The position numbers and the translations under genes are program-made. Shown piece after piece: positions 40,555-52,967 of a stretch of DNA of 64,000 nt; position 1 is the first letter of the stretch, and every line of letters begins with the position of its first letter. Source of the DNA: Tetrahymena elliotti 4EA (taxonomy: Eukaryota; Ciliophora; Oligohymenophorea; Hymenostomatida; Tetrahymenidae); assembly GCA_000231825.2 (NCBI GenBank), contig JH720369.1, forward strand, positions 1 through 64,000, in the 5' to 3' direction. A model generated the notes under the pieces. The model was not told the DNA's origin. It saw nothing but the letters and a program-made list of their open reading frames with translations, and did not search any database.

Positions 40555-42036
40555 ATGTCTAAGGAAGAGAACGAGAATTTACTTCCAGTTGAAGATAGTA
40601 AGATTAAATCTAATAAATTATCTAGCTTAACTGTATTCAATACAGCATTCAATGTTCTTCTAGGAGCTGGTCCAATTTTGGTTCCACCTGTATTTTAAGA
40701 GCCAGGTATTGCTCTTGCATTGATCTTTATTGTTGTGATTACATTCATTAGCTTCATATGTTCTGAATTCGTAATCGAAACAATGTCCATTTTAACTGCT
40801 ATCCGTACTAAAGAAAAGTATGATTAGGAACTATAATCGAAATTGATTTTCCCTCAAAACAATGCATCTCATAGCCTTTCTGATAATACAAATTCATAAT
40901 ATTAAAATACTGTTGAAATTACTGAAGAATCTTTCTTATTATAAGAGCCTATTGAATACTCTCAAATGGGTCTTGAAGTTTATGGTAAAATAGGTTAAGC
41001 AGTTACAGCATCTGGTTTAACAATTTATTTAATTGGTGTTTTGTCATCAAAGACTATTATGATTGGCAACATCTTGTCAAAGACTTTTCAAGATGTCTCC
41101 TTTTTGAATAGCAATTACACTTGGATGATTTCATTCTTGTCCCTTTCTATTATTTTTTCTTTCAGTAATGTCCAAAAAACTAAGGTTTTACAAAATGTCA
41201 TTGTTGTTGTGCGTTTCTTAACAATTGCTGCTCTTTTGATTGGCTCATTCTAAGTAGCTGCAAAAACATCTTTCCATAGCTTAAATGAAAATGACACTTA
41301 CTTTGATTTTGATAATTTTTCTAGTTTCTTTAGTGATTTATAATTTGCTCTTCTTATGCACCATGCTATCCCATCAATGTTTTATAGTATTGAGAATCAA
41401 AGAAATATTAAAAAAGTATCATTTGCTGCTTTTGGTATTGGCTCATTGTCTATTCTTTTACTTAGTCTTTTTGGTATCATGGCTTTTGGTAAGTGTCTTG
41501 ATGCAGATAAGAATGGTAATAATAAAGACTGTTATGCTGACTATGCTACTGGCTCAAGCTATTTCAATAGTTACTTCTAAAATATTGGAGATGCCGATTG
41601 GGCTTTCTATATTTCTAGTTTTTACATTTTCTTAAATGTTGCTGCCTTCCCTGTTTTAATTATCACATGCAGAAATAATTTGATGAAATTTATTGCTCCT
41701 AAAAAAATTCCATCTATCAGCTATAAAATCACTAAATGGACAATTATTTTTACTTTGCTCATTGCAGGTCCTATTTTTACAATTTCTTTGACAGTTAAGA
41801 AAATTTAAGTAGTATTAGATTGGATTTCAGGTATATTCGGATCTATGCTTATCAACCTCTTCCCTTCAAGTTTTGTAATATATGCAAGAATTAAGGCCTA
41901 AAGACTTGGTATTAACCAAGAATAAAACATCCATAAATCCATAATTCAAAATAAGTATTTACCATATGGAACTTTCTTATTTGGTTGTGTTTTATTGGTT
42001 TACACCCTCTACAACAACTTTAAGAAGTACACATGA
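40555..42036 (+). CDS. AAAP-family amino-acid transporter-like protein (copy 2)
   Basis: Single exon, 493 aa, stop TGA. Same fold and block order as the gene at 36995: 'NTAFNVLLGAGPILVPPVFQ', 'SQMGLEVYGKIGQAVTASGL', 'ALLMHHAIPSMFYSIENQRN', 'LSLFGIMAFGKCLDADK' and 'YIFLNVAAFPVLIITCRNNL'. Codon use is richer (more GCT, GGT, TTC) than in copy 1, which suggests higher expression. The N-terminal tail is short (~20 aa), and a luminal loop with two Cys (KCLDADKNGNNKDCYADY) is specific to this copy. An old tandem duplication; substrate unknown. Confidence 0.9.
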
Positions 42037-43806
42037 TTTATGCCTTAAACAAAAAAATATTTTTTTAAATAAAATAATAAAATGTAATATTTATTTTATG
42101 ATCTTATTTTAAATTAATCCAAAAAAGAATAAAATGAATCACATCACATTCTTTTATTTCAATATTTGTTTGTATTTATTTTTCAAGTAATTTTAAATGG
42201 ATTTGATTAATTTAAATTTGGAAAAGAGAGGAAAAAAAAATAATAAATTAATTTCAAATAGAAATATTAATTTTGAAAATGAAAAAAGAAAAATAACAAA
42301 AAAAAATTTAGAAATAAACTAAAAAATAAAAAAAATCTACTTCATATATTTAGTTTTTAATCCTCCAACACGTCACAAGTTTTTTAATCTATGAGCTATT
42401 CGTTTTAAAATTTAGTTTGCTTCTCTACTAAATTTAAGAACTTTTAGCATCCGAAAGATAGTAATAGATAAAGATTTTTTTATCAATCGCATTATCAAAT
42501 TCTGATTTTAGAATTCTTTTTTCCTAAGTTTTTAAGCCCCTAATAACGAGCTTTATAAAATGCCATCATGCATTTAAAAAACTGAGATCCAGATATCTCT
42601 TATTTCCTTAGGTATCTATCACAAGCATTTATGAGGTCGAGCAGCATAGATCACTTTCAGAAGAAAAAAAAGAAAAAAAATTTCAAATTTAAATAAAATT
42701 TAAAAATAAAATAAAAAGAAGATCAGAGAAAGAAAAAAATAATAAAGAAATGTAAAAAAACCAAAAAACTGAATGAAATCAAGTAGAAAGAAAAACAAAA
42801 TATAAACATAAAGCAATTATTTAACTTAAAATAAGACATATATAAATTGATATATGCAGAAGATAAAGATATTTTTAGAAAATATTTTTATATTTTATTA
42901 AAAGGAAAAAACCCCAAATTTATTTCCTAAACTAATTATTAAAATTTAAAAATTATAAAGGGAATAAGAAGATTGAGTGTTTTGTAATTTTCTTAAGTTA
43001 AGAAGAGTTTATTTATTAAATTTCAAAAAAAAACCATTTATTTCTATCCTTAGCCTTCATAAGTCTTAATGTATTCAAAGATAGAAGTAAAAAATAAATA
43101 CTTTTATGAAATGAAAGAAGAGGACCTAAATTAAATTAAAAGTGCATAAAAATATTTAAATTTTATTTAATTGGAAAACTAAAAAATGATCTTTTGGTTA
43201 TATGCCAATTAAAATAAATGCATAATTTAATAAATTGAGAAATAATAAAATTTTGAATTATAATTAATGGTGCAAAAATTTTTTAATAAATAAATCTTTG
43301 AAAATTATGAAATGTTTGCTTAGACGAAAGAAATGTAATTTACTTAAGTAAATTAATAAATATTGAGCAGTAATAAATTGATAAATACATTTTATACAAA
43401 TCTTTTAAATGGAAATAAATTTTGAATTTGAAGATTTGGAGTGTATTTTTTAGAATTTAGATTTATTATTGAAGTATGCAGTTTTTTTTGGCTTTTGAAT
43501 CGAATATATAATTAAAATAGTACTTTTACATACAGAAGGTTAAGTGTATTAAATATTTAATTAAGATAAAACAAAAATAACATACTTAATATGATTAAGA
43601 AATAATACGTAAAATTTATATTATTAATGATTATATTTTATATCTAAAATATATTTCAAAAGATTTTAGTGTTTAATATAGAATACTCAATTAATCAATC
43701 AGTCATAGAGCTAATCAATCAATCAGTTAAATAGATAAGCAAGGATGAAAGAAAGATAATTAGATACATTTCAATCATCCCTGTAATCAATCAATCAATC
43801 AAGCTT
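42037..43806. other. Intergenic with a GC-richer island and AATC repeats
   Basis: 1.8 kb. At about 42360-42660 the base composition is less extreme and short, protein-like but frame-broken stretches appear on the - strand (for example 'LLDLINACDRYLRKQEISG' near 42640-42570). No intact gene could be built. AATC/AATCAG tandem repeats occupy about 43685-43803. The rest is A/T-rich. Confidence 0.45.
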
Positions 43807-45502
43807 TCATTAGTCGATTTTGTTAATGTTTTTGTTTGTGACTATTTATTTATTTAAAATTAAAAATGCTTAGATTTTGTTATTCTAAAAAAAAATTATA
43901 AATTACGTTGGGCATTCAAGTAGATGTAAACTAAAGGTTGTATTTCAGTAGGAATGTAAACGTGGTCTCCATCAATAGGGTTTTAGTATAAATTGTAATA
44001 TCTCTTGAAATATTATTCAGCTTCAACATTTGCAACTCCCTTTTTGTTTTGATAATATAATTTGTGGCTTTCAAGTAAAACTTTAGCAACCTTCTTAGCA
44101 GCATTTAAAATATCGTCATTAAGCTTTTTTAGGATTAAAGAATGGATGAGTTTAAATATTTATTATGATAATTTATATTACGTTGGCTTCTTATTTCAAT
44201 TTATCTAAGCTAACATCGATAAGGAGAGAGAAAACTGAAGCAGTTTTTTAGGTAACTTGATTATCAGTTCCCTAGTAAGAGAAGCTAATTTCATATGAAG
44301 ATTTGATATCTCTTTATTAAGCAATAATTTCATCAATAACTAAATTGGTAATTCTAATTCCTTCTAAACTGAAATAGATTTATCTTTTTTTGGTGGAAAA
44401 ACCAATAGGTAATAATTTTTCATCATAAACAGGATGCAATAAAATATGTTCTGAATCATCATTATATTCCTTTTAGCCGTAGAAATCAGCATTAATTTCT
44501 TTATTTAAACACTTAGCTTTAATTGCTAATTCTTATAATTCCTTTTTGTCACTATCAGTGAAAGATTCAGAATTAAATCCAATAGTTTGATTCTTGTAAG
44601 CAGATTCTCTAATTTTTTCAGCTTAAGCTTTATCTTCACTATTTATTATTAACAAAAAGAAATGATTAAATCAGGATAAAATATTTTTAATTTATCTTTT
44701 CTAATCAAAACTATTTAAACTATTATTCTTTACTGTTAGTATTATTAATTTAGATCTTTGATCATAAATGATTAATAGAATTTTCTATTAAGTAGATCTA
44801 ACATTTTATAGATTATTTTTTTATGTAATTTAATGAATGACATACATGATAGCAAGAGACTTTCCAATCTAAGTGAAAGAGGGGTTGAGTTGAAGAGCCT
44901 TGTTGATTAAGACCTAAACAAGGAGATATTTTCTCAAATCGTTTTCATCAAACTTCTGTTTAGTTAAGGTAAAAAAATGTTAATATTGATAACTAAACTA
45001 CTTTTTAACTTTAAAAAAACTAGGGAATTACCTTTTAAGCAATGAGTTCCTTGAGGAATTAGTGGTATTTCTTAAAAATAAGATCGTATCTTTAGAAAGC
45101 CTTTAAAATTAGAAAAATATCATTAATAAAATATTATTATTTAATAAATTTAGTAATTTTTTTAAATGATGAGCTAGCTTATATTTCTATTAAGATGGCA
45201 TTTATCATTTTCATAGTCTAAGCTTCTTATACTTAAAATAGCAGCTTATATTCTTTTAATTTAAATTAAGAAATTACCTTTCTGGGATCTTCTAAACCAT
45301 TATCGAATGCAGGTTAAATAATTTCCTTTTCTTCGGTGACATATTAATTGTAGAGGAAAGGAATATTAACAAGTTCTCCAGCTTCAATCTTTTTTTAAGC
45401 ATCTTCGCTGGTATTAAGACGTTCACCATTAGCAGCCTTGGTTTGATAATTGGCGGGGTAGTAGTAATTGAATCTACCGTTTTGTGCAGGAGCTTATTAC
45501 AT
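43807..45502 (-). CDS. Unknown soluble protein, six exons, likely well expressed
   Basis: Exons: 45278-45502, 45032-45100, 44846-44955, 44182-44638, 43907-44123, 43807-43841; 370 aa, all junctions in frame. It begins MQQAPAQNGRFNYYYPANYQ and is mostly helical and charged (AFQRYDLIFKKYHQFLKELI, LVQVLINKALQLNPSF, LNAAKKVAKVLLESHKLYY), with a central strand-rich part (LPIGFSTKKRQIYFSLEG, YEISFSYQGTD). No signal peptide or TM. Codons are GC-shifted (GCT, AAG, GAA, CTT) relative to neighbours, as in abundant ciliate proteins. I do not recognise the family. The last 65-nt intron (43842-43906) is a choice: read-through instead ends at TGA 43791 with a less plausible Lys/Gln-rich tail. Confidence 0.82.
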
Positions 45503-45674
45503 TTTTGCTTTACTAGAAATTATTGTTATTTGTTTTTTTTGTGTGTTTAATTTTTTAATTATTCTAAAGTAAAAAAGTATATTGAATAAAAAAATTTTAT
45601 CTTTAGATAAATCAATGAATAAATCAATAGAAAAACGAAATACACGTAAATATTGTACAAAATAAAAACTTTAC

Positions 45675-46576
45675 CAATAATAAAGATATTAAATTTCTAA
45701 TTTAGCTCATCTATTTTTATCTTTAATTTTTTCATTTAATTAATAGAGGATTTTCTACTCACCCATTTTATCCTTACTTGACTATCCTATTGATTCATAT
45801 AATCTTTCATAGTCCAACTAGCATTTGCATCCTTCCTTGTAATCACTCCTTAAATTTGCTCAATTAAAGCTACTTTAACATACTATGCTTCAAAATTTTT
45901 ATTTTTGAAATTTGAATAATGTTAACTACTAATTTTTTGATAAAACTATAATTTTTCTTGCCAAATAAATAGAGGTAAAACACAATTTTAATTATTATTT
46001 ATAGATTTTAAAGGCCAAAAATAAAATATTTTTATTCTTTGACTATTTGATGCATTATTAACTCTTATTCCATTTTTAACTTATTTCGAAAAGATCATTT
46101 TTATGTAATAATAAATTGTTTTTGGTCTATATTTAGCTAAAAAGTTAGCGAAATGATTGATTTCATTCATTAATTTTTATTCATAAAGTGTATTTAAAAA
46201 GCAATCAATCATTTTGGTAAAATTAATATTTTTTATTTAATAACTGAAAATTTTATGATCATTCATTCTTTTAATAATTTATTTTCTAAAGAAATTAACC
46301 TAAAAACAAACAAAATATCCAATTAATTATTCATAAACAAAACAAAATTTTAAAGATATTCCTAAATTTTTAGATACCTCTCCAAGATTCTTATTACCAC
46401 CTATATATAATATTTTTTGTTTGAAAATAATCTCTAGAGCAGTTATAGTGCTTACAAAAAGCATTTAATTAGTTAATAATAAAATTATTTTAAGAGTCAC
46501 TGAAATTTCTTTTAGAAAATTATTTTTCTTCTTCATTTTCTTAACTTTTTTAGAAATCCTCAAAGTCTACCTCCAT
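45675..46576 (-). CDS. Tentative OB-fold protein (RPA2-like?), 3' end unresolved
   Basis: ATG at 46576 opens an exon to 46398 (MEVDFEDFQKSQENEEEKQF). A GTAATA..TTTTCAG intron (46244-46397) joins it to a long frame from 46243 (IKNINFTKMIDCFLNTLYEQ and onward) down to about 45675. Near 45745-45882 the pattern 'YVKVALIEQIQGVITRKDAN' then 'ASWTMKDYM' and 'VRIKWVSRKSS' resembles the strands of an RPA32-type OB fold (V-x-V-x-x-x-G, then Y/W-T-(I/M)-D-(D/Y), then V-R-x-W). An alternative GTAAGG..AAAG intron could remove the last strand. If real, it would bind single-stranded DNA or telomeric overhangs. Trp and Cys content supports coding, but the gene model and function are provisional. It is 173 bp upstream of the same-strand gene at 45502. 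Confidence 0.45.
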
Positions 46577-47240
46577 AAATTGTCTCAATATAATAGTGAG
46601 TAGATTTTTTAAATATTTTAACCTCAAAGAGTTCTTCAAATTTTGATGTTATTTTACATCAAAATTATTTTATTTAATCAAAAATCAATTACTCTTTTTT
46701 TTAAATGGTATATTTTACCTTTAAAATTTACCTCTAACACTTCAACTTCAAAAAAAGTAATTATTTTACTTAACTTTACTAATAAAAGCACTTCAAAATA
46801 AGATTTTGTTGTTTTTGAGATAAAATTATTGATAATGTATTTTATAATAGGAAAGGGGTAATTTTATTTTGCCATTAATTTTTAGTATTTTTGTTGAAAA
46901 CTATCTTTGAAGATCTTAAAAATATTTACAAAAAAAAGCACAATAAAAAATTTACACACAAATCATAAAGAATACACTAACAATATAATTTTGTGAAATT
47001 TTTAATTAAAAATAATATTCAATCTACAAAACTCTCTCTTTCTCTTATTGCTTTATGGAATTGATTTCTTAAAATTGATTTTTTGTAGCCTTAACTAACT
47101 GAGCGATTGACTTATTGAGTTTAAAGTAAAGACAAACATAAAATTCAGGATGTAAAAAAATGAAATAAAGTTTGGTTTGGTTTGGCTTGGATGAAAAATG
47201 TGGTTATTTGGTTGATAGCAAATTGTTGATTTTATTTAGA
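46577..47240. other. Intergenic, with GTTTG-type short repeat
   Basis: 664 bp. Near 47168 a run 'AGTTTGGTTTGGTTTGGCTTGG' stands out in otherwise A/T-only sequence. No gene seen. Confidence 0.5.
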
Positions 47241-49193
47241 TCAATTATTATTGTCTTATAAAGATTAAATAATTTGATTTAAACGATCTATTTCTTTTTA
47301 AGACTATTCATACTTGCTTTAAAATTCATCTCTTTCATCTTAAACGATTCTAAGTTTCTCAAGGATCTATTGCAACTGTTTGTGTAAATCTTCAGGCTAG
47401 TCTTATTCGTTATTTAAATTTGAGGATTCTCTATTTAAGTTTGTCCTCAAAAACTATGGTCTTTTCTAGGCTGAAGTATAATTAGATAAGTTAGATTAAT
47501 TTAAAGATAATTTGGAGAAATTAGTCTTGCTCTTTAACTAGCATTTGTATTTTTCATATTCATTATTATTTAGTGCTTCTTTTAATGTTCTTCTACCATT
47601 TTCGTAATTTGCGAATTCTTCTCTTTTTTATTGGTTGCTTGGATTGTAGTTTTAAGGCTATAATTATTAAATATGGTCATCTTAGATTCCTTTTCTTTCT
47701 TCTATATCTTCAGCAATATTACTTTAATATAGATTTTTATTGTTATTATTATTGATGGAGGAAGAATTTATGTTGTTATTTGAAGAAACTATTTATTTAC
47801 TAACACCATTATTTTTTTGTCCTATTTAGTTTAATTTTTTATTATCTTCAGTGAATTGTGGATTACGCTCAATTGTTTATTCCATGTCATCTTCATCAAC
47901 CTTATGCTCAAAGTGATTTTGACTTGCTAGGAAATTCTAACTTTTTATGCCCAAACCATAAGTAAGATGTTTCTTCTCCGATTCGATCATATTTGGACCC
48001 ATAACAACATCATCGAATTAACCACCTATTGTACCTATTGTTTATGATTTATCGCCTGCATTTTATTGATACCTTTTCATTTGATTTTCAAATACTTTTT
48101 ACAAATCACTCCAAGTTTCTTCTCCTTAAAGATACATATTACAATGAGTGACAAACTCAACTGAAAACTAATTTTCATTAAAAATTTATCCAATCAGAGT
48201 TTCGTTTCCTTCTTATTGCTCAAAGATTTCTTAATAGAACTGAGTAATTTAGATGTACTATTCAAATTCTTACTTAAAGTACTCTAGCATACTTTTATCA
48301 ATAGCTGTAGATGAACTCAGTCCTTTTAGCAAGGATTTTTTACTTACTTAAATTGTTTATAATTACTTATTAGCATCAGCAATATTAGGATTTTCTTCTA
48401 TATTATGAGGTATATTAGGTTCACCTCCAGTTTTTGTCTCTTAGTATTCATTATCTGTTTTTGGGATATAATTACCTGCTGGAAATTGATTTTTATTATT
48501 CTAAGTATTAAGATTAGAAGTTTGTTGCTTTGGTTCTTAAAAGTTTTTTATAGCTGATATTTCAATAGCATTTGAATTACCATCAATATGAGACTACCCT
48601 AATTTCTATTCTCTTCTTATACGGGAAGCCTCTTCACGACGTTGTAAGATTTCGTCAACTGTGGAGTTTATCAGCTCTGCCTTGAAATAAGTAAACTAAG
48701 TAGGAAACGTTATTTTTTAATCAACTAAGTTTTTATAAGTTTTTGCATATTGAGTGTAAGGATACCATTTGGCCCATACATATATGCACTCTAAAACTAA
48801 TCTGAAAAAGCTATTTCCTATCTACTCTAACTATGTATCCTTAATTTGGTTTTCCTAGTAAAAATATTCTTTACCTCTATTAATATTATCGTTATTTTGT
48901 TAATAATGGGCTATTTGACTCAAAATAGGAAGAATCTTTTCTGCTACCATATCAATAAATTCCTAAGCAAAGAATTCAAAACACTCTTTAATGAGACGAA
49001 TAGCGTTCAATTGCATAATAGGTGGCTCTTTAAACTTATTGATTATTACTTTCTAAACACCCTCAGTAATAATTGTTATTTTTTAAGTATCTCTATTCTA
49101 TACACCTTTTTTGAATGGCTTTGAACCCTCTTTGTATGAATCTGGAGATTGTAAAACTTGCTTTAAACTTTCTAAATCTTGACTTTGTGACAT
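47241..49193 (-). CDS. Hypothetical VHS/ENTH-like helical protein with coiled coil
   Basis: Single exon, 650 aa, stop TGA. An alpha-helical N-terminal domain of ~200 residues includes 'MQLNAIRLIKECFEFFAQEF', 'IDMVAEKILPILSQIAHY', 'FFRLVLECIYVWAKWYP' and 'FKAELINSTVDEILQRREE'. Paired helices around 'RLIKECFEFF' and 'LVLECIYVWA' resemble the superhelix of VHS/ENTH/ANTH or GAT-type adaptor domains. The middle (~220-500) is polar. Asn/Ser/Gln runs precede a C-terminal coiled coil (QLQQILEKLRIVQDERDEF to LNQIIQSLQDNNN). This layout would suit an endosomal or Golgi adaptor, but that is inference from helix pattern only. No membrane segment. Confidence 0.75.
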
Positions 49194-50974
49194 ATTTGAT
49201 TGCTTATCTATTCAAATTTTTTCTACTTTTTATTTTTATTGTTCTTTTGCTATTCTTCACTATTCTTTTTTTTTTTAGTTCTTTCAGACTGAGTTTAATG
49301 AATCAACGGAGTATGTTTTTCCTATTTAATCAAATATTTTCTTAAAACGATTGAAATATTGGTGAAAAAACTAACTAAAAAAGTGAATAATAAATGAGTA
49401 ACTTACTTAATAATTAGAATTAATTATGTGTTAATTATTGAATCGCTTCTTATAATAATTTTCTAATCTTGAAATATTTTATTAACTTTTTATTTAATGC
49501 ACAAAAACTAAGTCTTCTTGTGATGATTTAGATCAATTTCAATATAAAATAATAATAATAATGATAATTATTATTATCAAATTACTTCTTGAGGATTTTT
49601 TATTATCTAATTTATTTCTTTATTTATTATCTTTGATAGTATTCACTTCACTTTATTTTCTTAGTTTACTTATCCTTATCTTTTTAATTCTTAAATAATT
49701 TTTATTCTCTTCATCAATTTTGATATTTTTCTTAGCTCATTTAAGATGGGTTCTAACATAATTAGTGAGAAAAAAATAGGTATCTAATCATTCGCTCACT
49801 AACTCAAACTAAAATTTAGTATTTCAATCTTTATTTTCTTTAAATAAAATTCAATTATGTGTTCACTATTTCAAGTTATGTTAAGACTGACTTGAAATAA
49901 AAATTCATTTTAAATAAAAATCTTACAATTTCAAGCTCTAGATCCATAACCATTACTTACAAATTCTTCAAGATAAAAAAATCTCTTTACGAATTATATT
50001 TAATCTTTTCAAATTGAATAGTAAAATCATCACTGTAATTTTAATTTAACAAAAGGATTTCAATTCATCTTTTCTTTATGCAAAAATACACAAAATAAAA
50101 AATTTTAATAATAAAAAAAAATGATAAAATGATTTTGCTCTATTTTAATCTTAAAAATACCTAAATAAAATAACCATTTAGCAAGGAAAATATTTATCAA
50201 CTGAAAATAAACAAAAATAATAATAAATTAAATCAGAATTGTGAATCTAACCTTTTATTCACTGATAAATTAGCTAAAATATGGATAATTTTCAAGTGAT
50301 TTAAACTATAAAATATTATGTGAAATCTTGAATTTTATTTAAAACAGTTTATTTCAAAATTGTTAATTTTTCTTAAATTATTTTAAAAGATTTTCTTTCA
50401 ACTTAAAAATTAAATAAAATCAAAAAAAAATGAATTTATTTTATGAAATTTTTAAATAAAAAGTGGAATAAATCATAATATTTTTTAAGAAATATATTAT
50501 TAAAAAACTAGATTTAATAAAATGAAATATTAAGAAGTTAGTATTAGGTTATTTAATAAACCAATTTATTATTCAGAAATTAAATTGAATAGACAACTTA
50601 GGTTACTTACTATTCAATAAATTTGGTGGTATGCAAATAGATTCATTTTATAAAGTAGGTAGATTTTTTAATGTTATGTATTAGCTTTAAGTTAAATGTT
50701 GTTTAATCAAAGAATAATTTGCACTAAGATATTAATTATTATCATTATTATTAGCTAATTGGCCCTCACCTTTTGATTGGGTGTTTTTTAGAAATCTTAA
50801 GCATTGCTTATATTTTAACTTTGAACCCCCATAAATAATAATTAACTTATTATAAGGAAAAGATATAATTAATTGCAAAATGAAATGAGCATTAAATTCA
50901 GAAAATTGAAAATTTAATTAAAATTTAGGGAAAAGATAAACAAAATTTTAAAAAGAATAAAAAAGTAGAAGGAA
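49194..50974. other. Divergent intergenic region
   Basis: 1.8 kb of A/T-rich sequence between the - strand VHS-like gene and the + strand ENT gene. A short inverted repeat 'AATAATAATAATGATAATTATTATTATC' lies near 49548. The + frames at 48846-49345 are shadows of the - strand gene or its leader. Confidence 0.5.
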
Positions 50975-52558
50975 ATGGGAATATCACCCGAATCCTCAGA
51001 ATAAAATAAAACTTCGATGACATTTATGGATAAAAAATAAGATCTTTAAGAAAACCAAAAGAGAATATTAAATGAGAGCAAGAAAGTGAAATTTGATCAT
51101 TTTAATAAACAAATTTCAGAACTAAATAAATTACTTTCAAAATTAAACCCTCAACTTAAAGGTTGGCATAGGTTAGCTTTTGTTTTGTTAGGTATAGCAT
51201 CTCTTGCTGGTTGGAATGCTATATTATCTGCTATTGATTTTTTCTAAGCTTAATACCCTAAAGATTAGTTTTTGGATGTATCATTTTATTTCCCTATTCC
51301 TATTATGTTATCAAATTGTTTAGCTGCTTTTGTAGCCCCTGCTTTAGCTCGTTTCTTTTCATTTAATCAAAGAATAGCATATACACTTATGGGTACTTGT
51401 TTAACTATGGTATTAGTTGTTATGATAGCAATATTCTTCAATAGTAACTTGGGATTTTGGATTTCTTTTGTTATACTTATCATTTAGGGGTTTATAGATT
51501 GCATTAATACAAGTTCATTAATATCTCTTTCAGGCATGGTAGATCCTATTCTTAATAAAACTTACTGGACATGCAGTGCATTTTCAGGTTTGGCAACAAA
51601 CTTTCTAAGAATGATTACTCTCGCTTGGTTTGGTGATGATTAATCTGCTATTAATACAGGTTCAGCTCTTTATTTTTCAATAGCTGCTTTTATTTATGTA
51701 GTATCAAGTACAATGCAAGTTTTATTGGTGGACAGTGAGTACTTCCACATCATATAAAAGAGGCAGAAAGTGTTTTCTAAAATAGAAGAAATTAAAAGTA
51801 AATAAACATTTAGTAGTGGTTTTTTATAATAAACATCTCTTTAGGATTTATCTTAGATTTATGATTAATAAACATCAAAAATTAAAATTATATATTCCAT
51901 CAAATAGAATCCTATCATCAATTACTTCTTAGATATCAAATTAGTTTTCCAATATGCAGGAGCCATTCCTATTTTTATAAGCCTTATTTATATACAAACA
52001 TTTATGGTATTCCCTGGTGTTTCTGTATTTCGAAAAAAACCAGACCTCATTTCCAGCTAGACTTGGGTACAGTAAAATATATCTACTATTCATTTAATTA
52101 AAAATTGCTAAAAATAAACTTTTTTACTGATGAAATTTACATTTTTTATCATGATTAAATACATATTTATTAACAAAAATAGGGTTGTTATGATGACTAT
52201 TTATAACTTAGGCGATGTTATTGGAAAGTTTTCTGGATTTTACAAATCTTTACACAAACTCTACTTTGTTTACTCAATAGTCTTTTTTAGATTTATTTGC
52301 TTCTCTTTCTTTATTATTGCTGCTAAAAGATAGGACATAGAATTTTTCTAGAACGATTTTTTTGCTATTATTAACATGTTAATTTTTGGTTTAGCAAATG
52401 GATTTGGCACAACAGCTCTTTTAAATCTAGGAACTAAAAAAACTAAAGACCCTAAAATAACTGATCTGATCAATTATTTTGGAGCATTCGCAATAGCCTT
52501 TGGAATCATGATAGGCACATTCCTATCTCTCCCTCTAAATACATTTGTTGAATCTTGA
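50975..52558 (+). CDS. Equilibrative nucleoside transporter (SLC29/ENT family)
   Basis: Two exons, 50975-52065 and 52183-52558; 488 aa. A charged cytosolic N-terminus (~60 aa) is followed by about eleven TMs. ENT landmarks: TM1 'LLGIASLAGWNAILSAIDFF' (the G-x-x-x-L-x-x-W-N motif), TM4-5 'SGLATNFLRMITLAWFGDD', the 'FPGVLYFEKNQTSFPARLG' segment before the last helices, and 'MTIYNLGDVIGK' (family motif N-x-x-D-x-x-G-(R/K)). It moves nucleosides or nucleobases down their gradient; ciliates are purine and pyrimidine auxotrophs, so such carriers matter for growth. The donor GTACAG at 52066 was chosen because only this keeps 'PARLG|VVMMTIYN' in frame. Confidence 0.9.
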
Positions 52559-52967
52559 AAGATCAATTAATCTCAAAACCTTATCCTCATTACATTTCTT
52601 ATTTTAAATTCCTTTTCTCATGAATTTCTTAGTCTCCTTTATTTCAAATAAATACTATTTATAGACTTTTAGTTTTATATGAATTAATTAATATTTTAAA
52701 TGTATGATTAGTGTAAATTAAATTTTCGATCCACTGTAATTAATTTATAAGCATCCAAAAAATAATTCACTAGTACATAAATTAATAATAATCTTACTTA
52801 ATATTTTCTGTAAAATAAATAAAAAAATATTTTGCTCAACAATCACAAAAGTGTTCAAAATAATTTTATTGGAGAAATATTTTTAATAACAAAGCAAATA
52901 AATAATTTTTTAAAGTTTAAAGAAATTAATTCAAAAAAAAAAATTTTTTCTCAAAACAAAAAACTAA
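52559..52967. other. Intergenic spacer between ENT and LRR genes
   Basis: 409 bp, A/T-rich; no element seen. Confidence 0.5.

Noticed and set aside
49548..49580. ATAATAATAATGATAATTATTATTATC inverted repeat as a functional hairpin
   Set aside because: Simple A/T palindromes of this kind arise easily at this base composition; nothing else marks the site.
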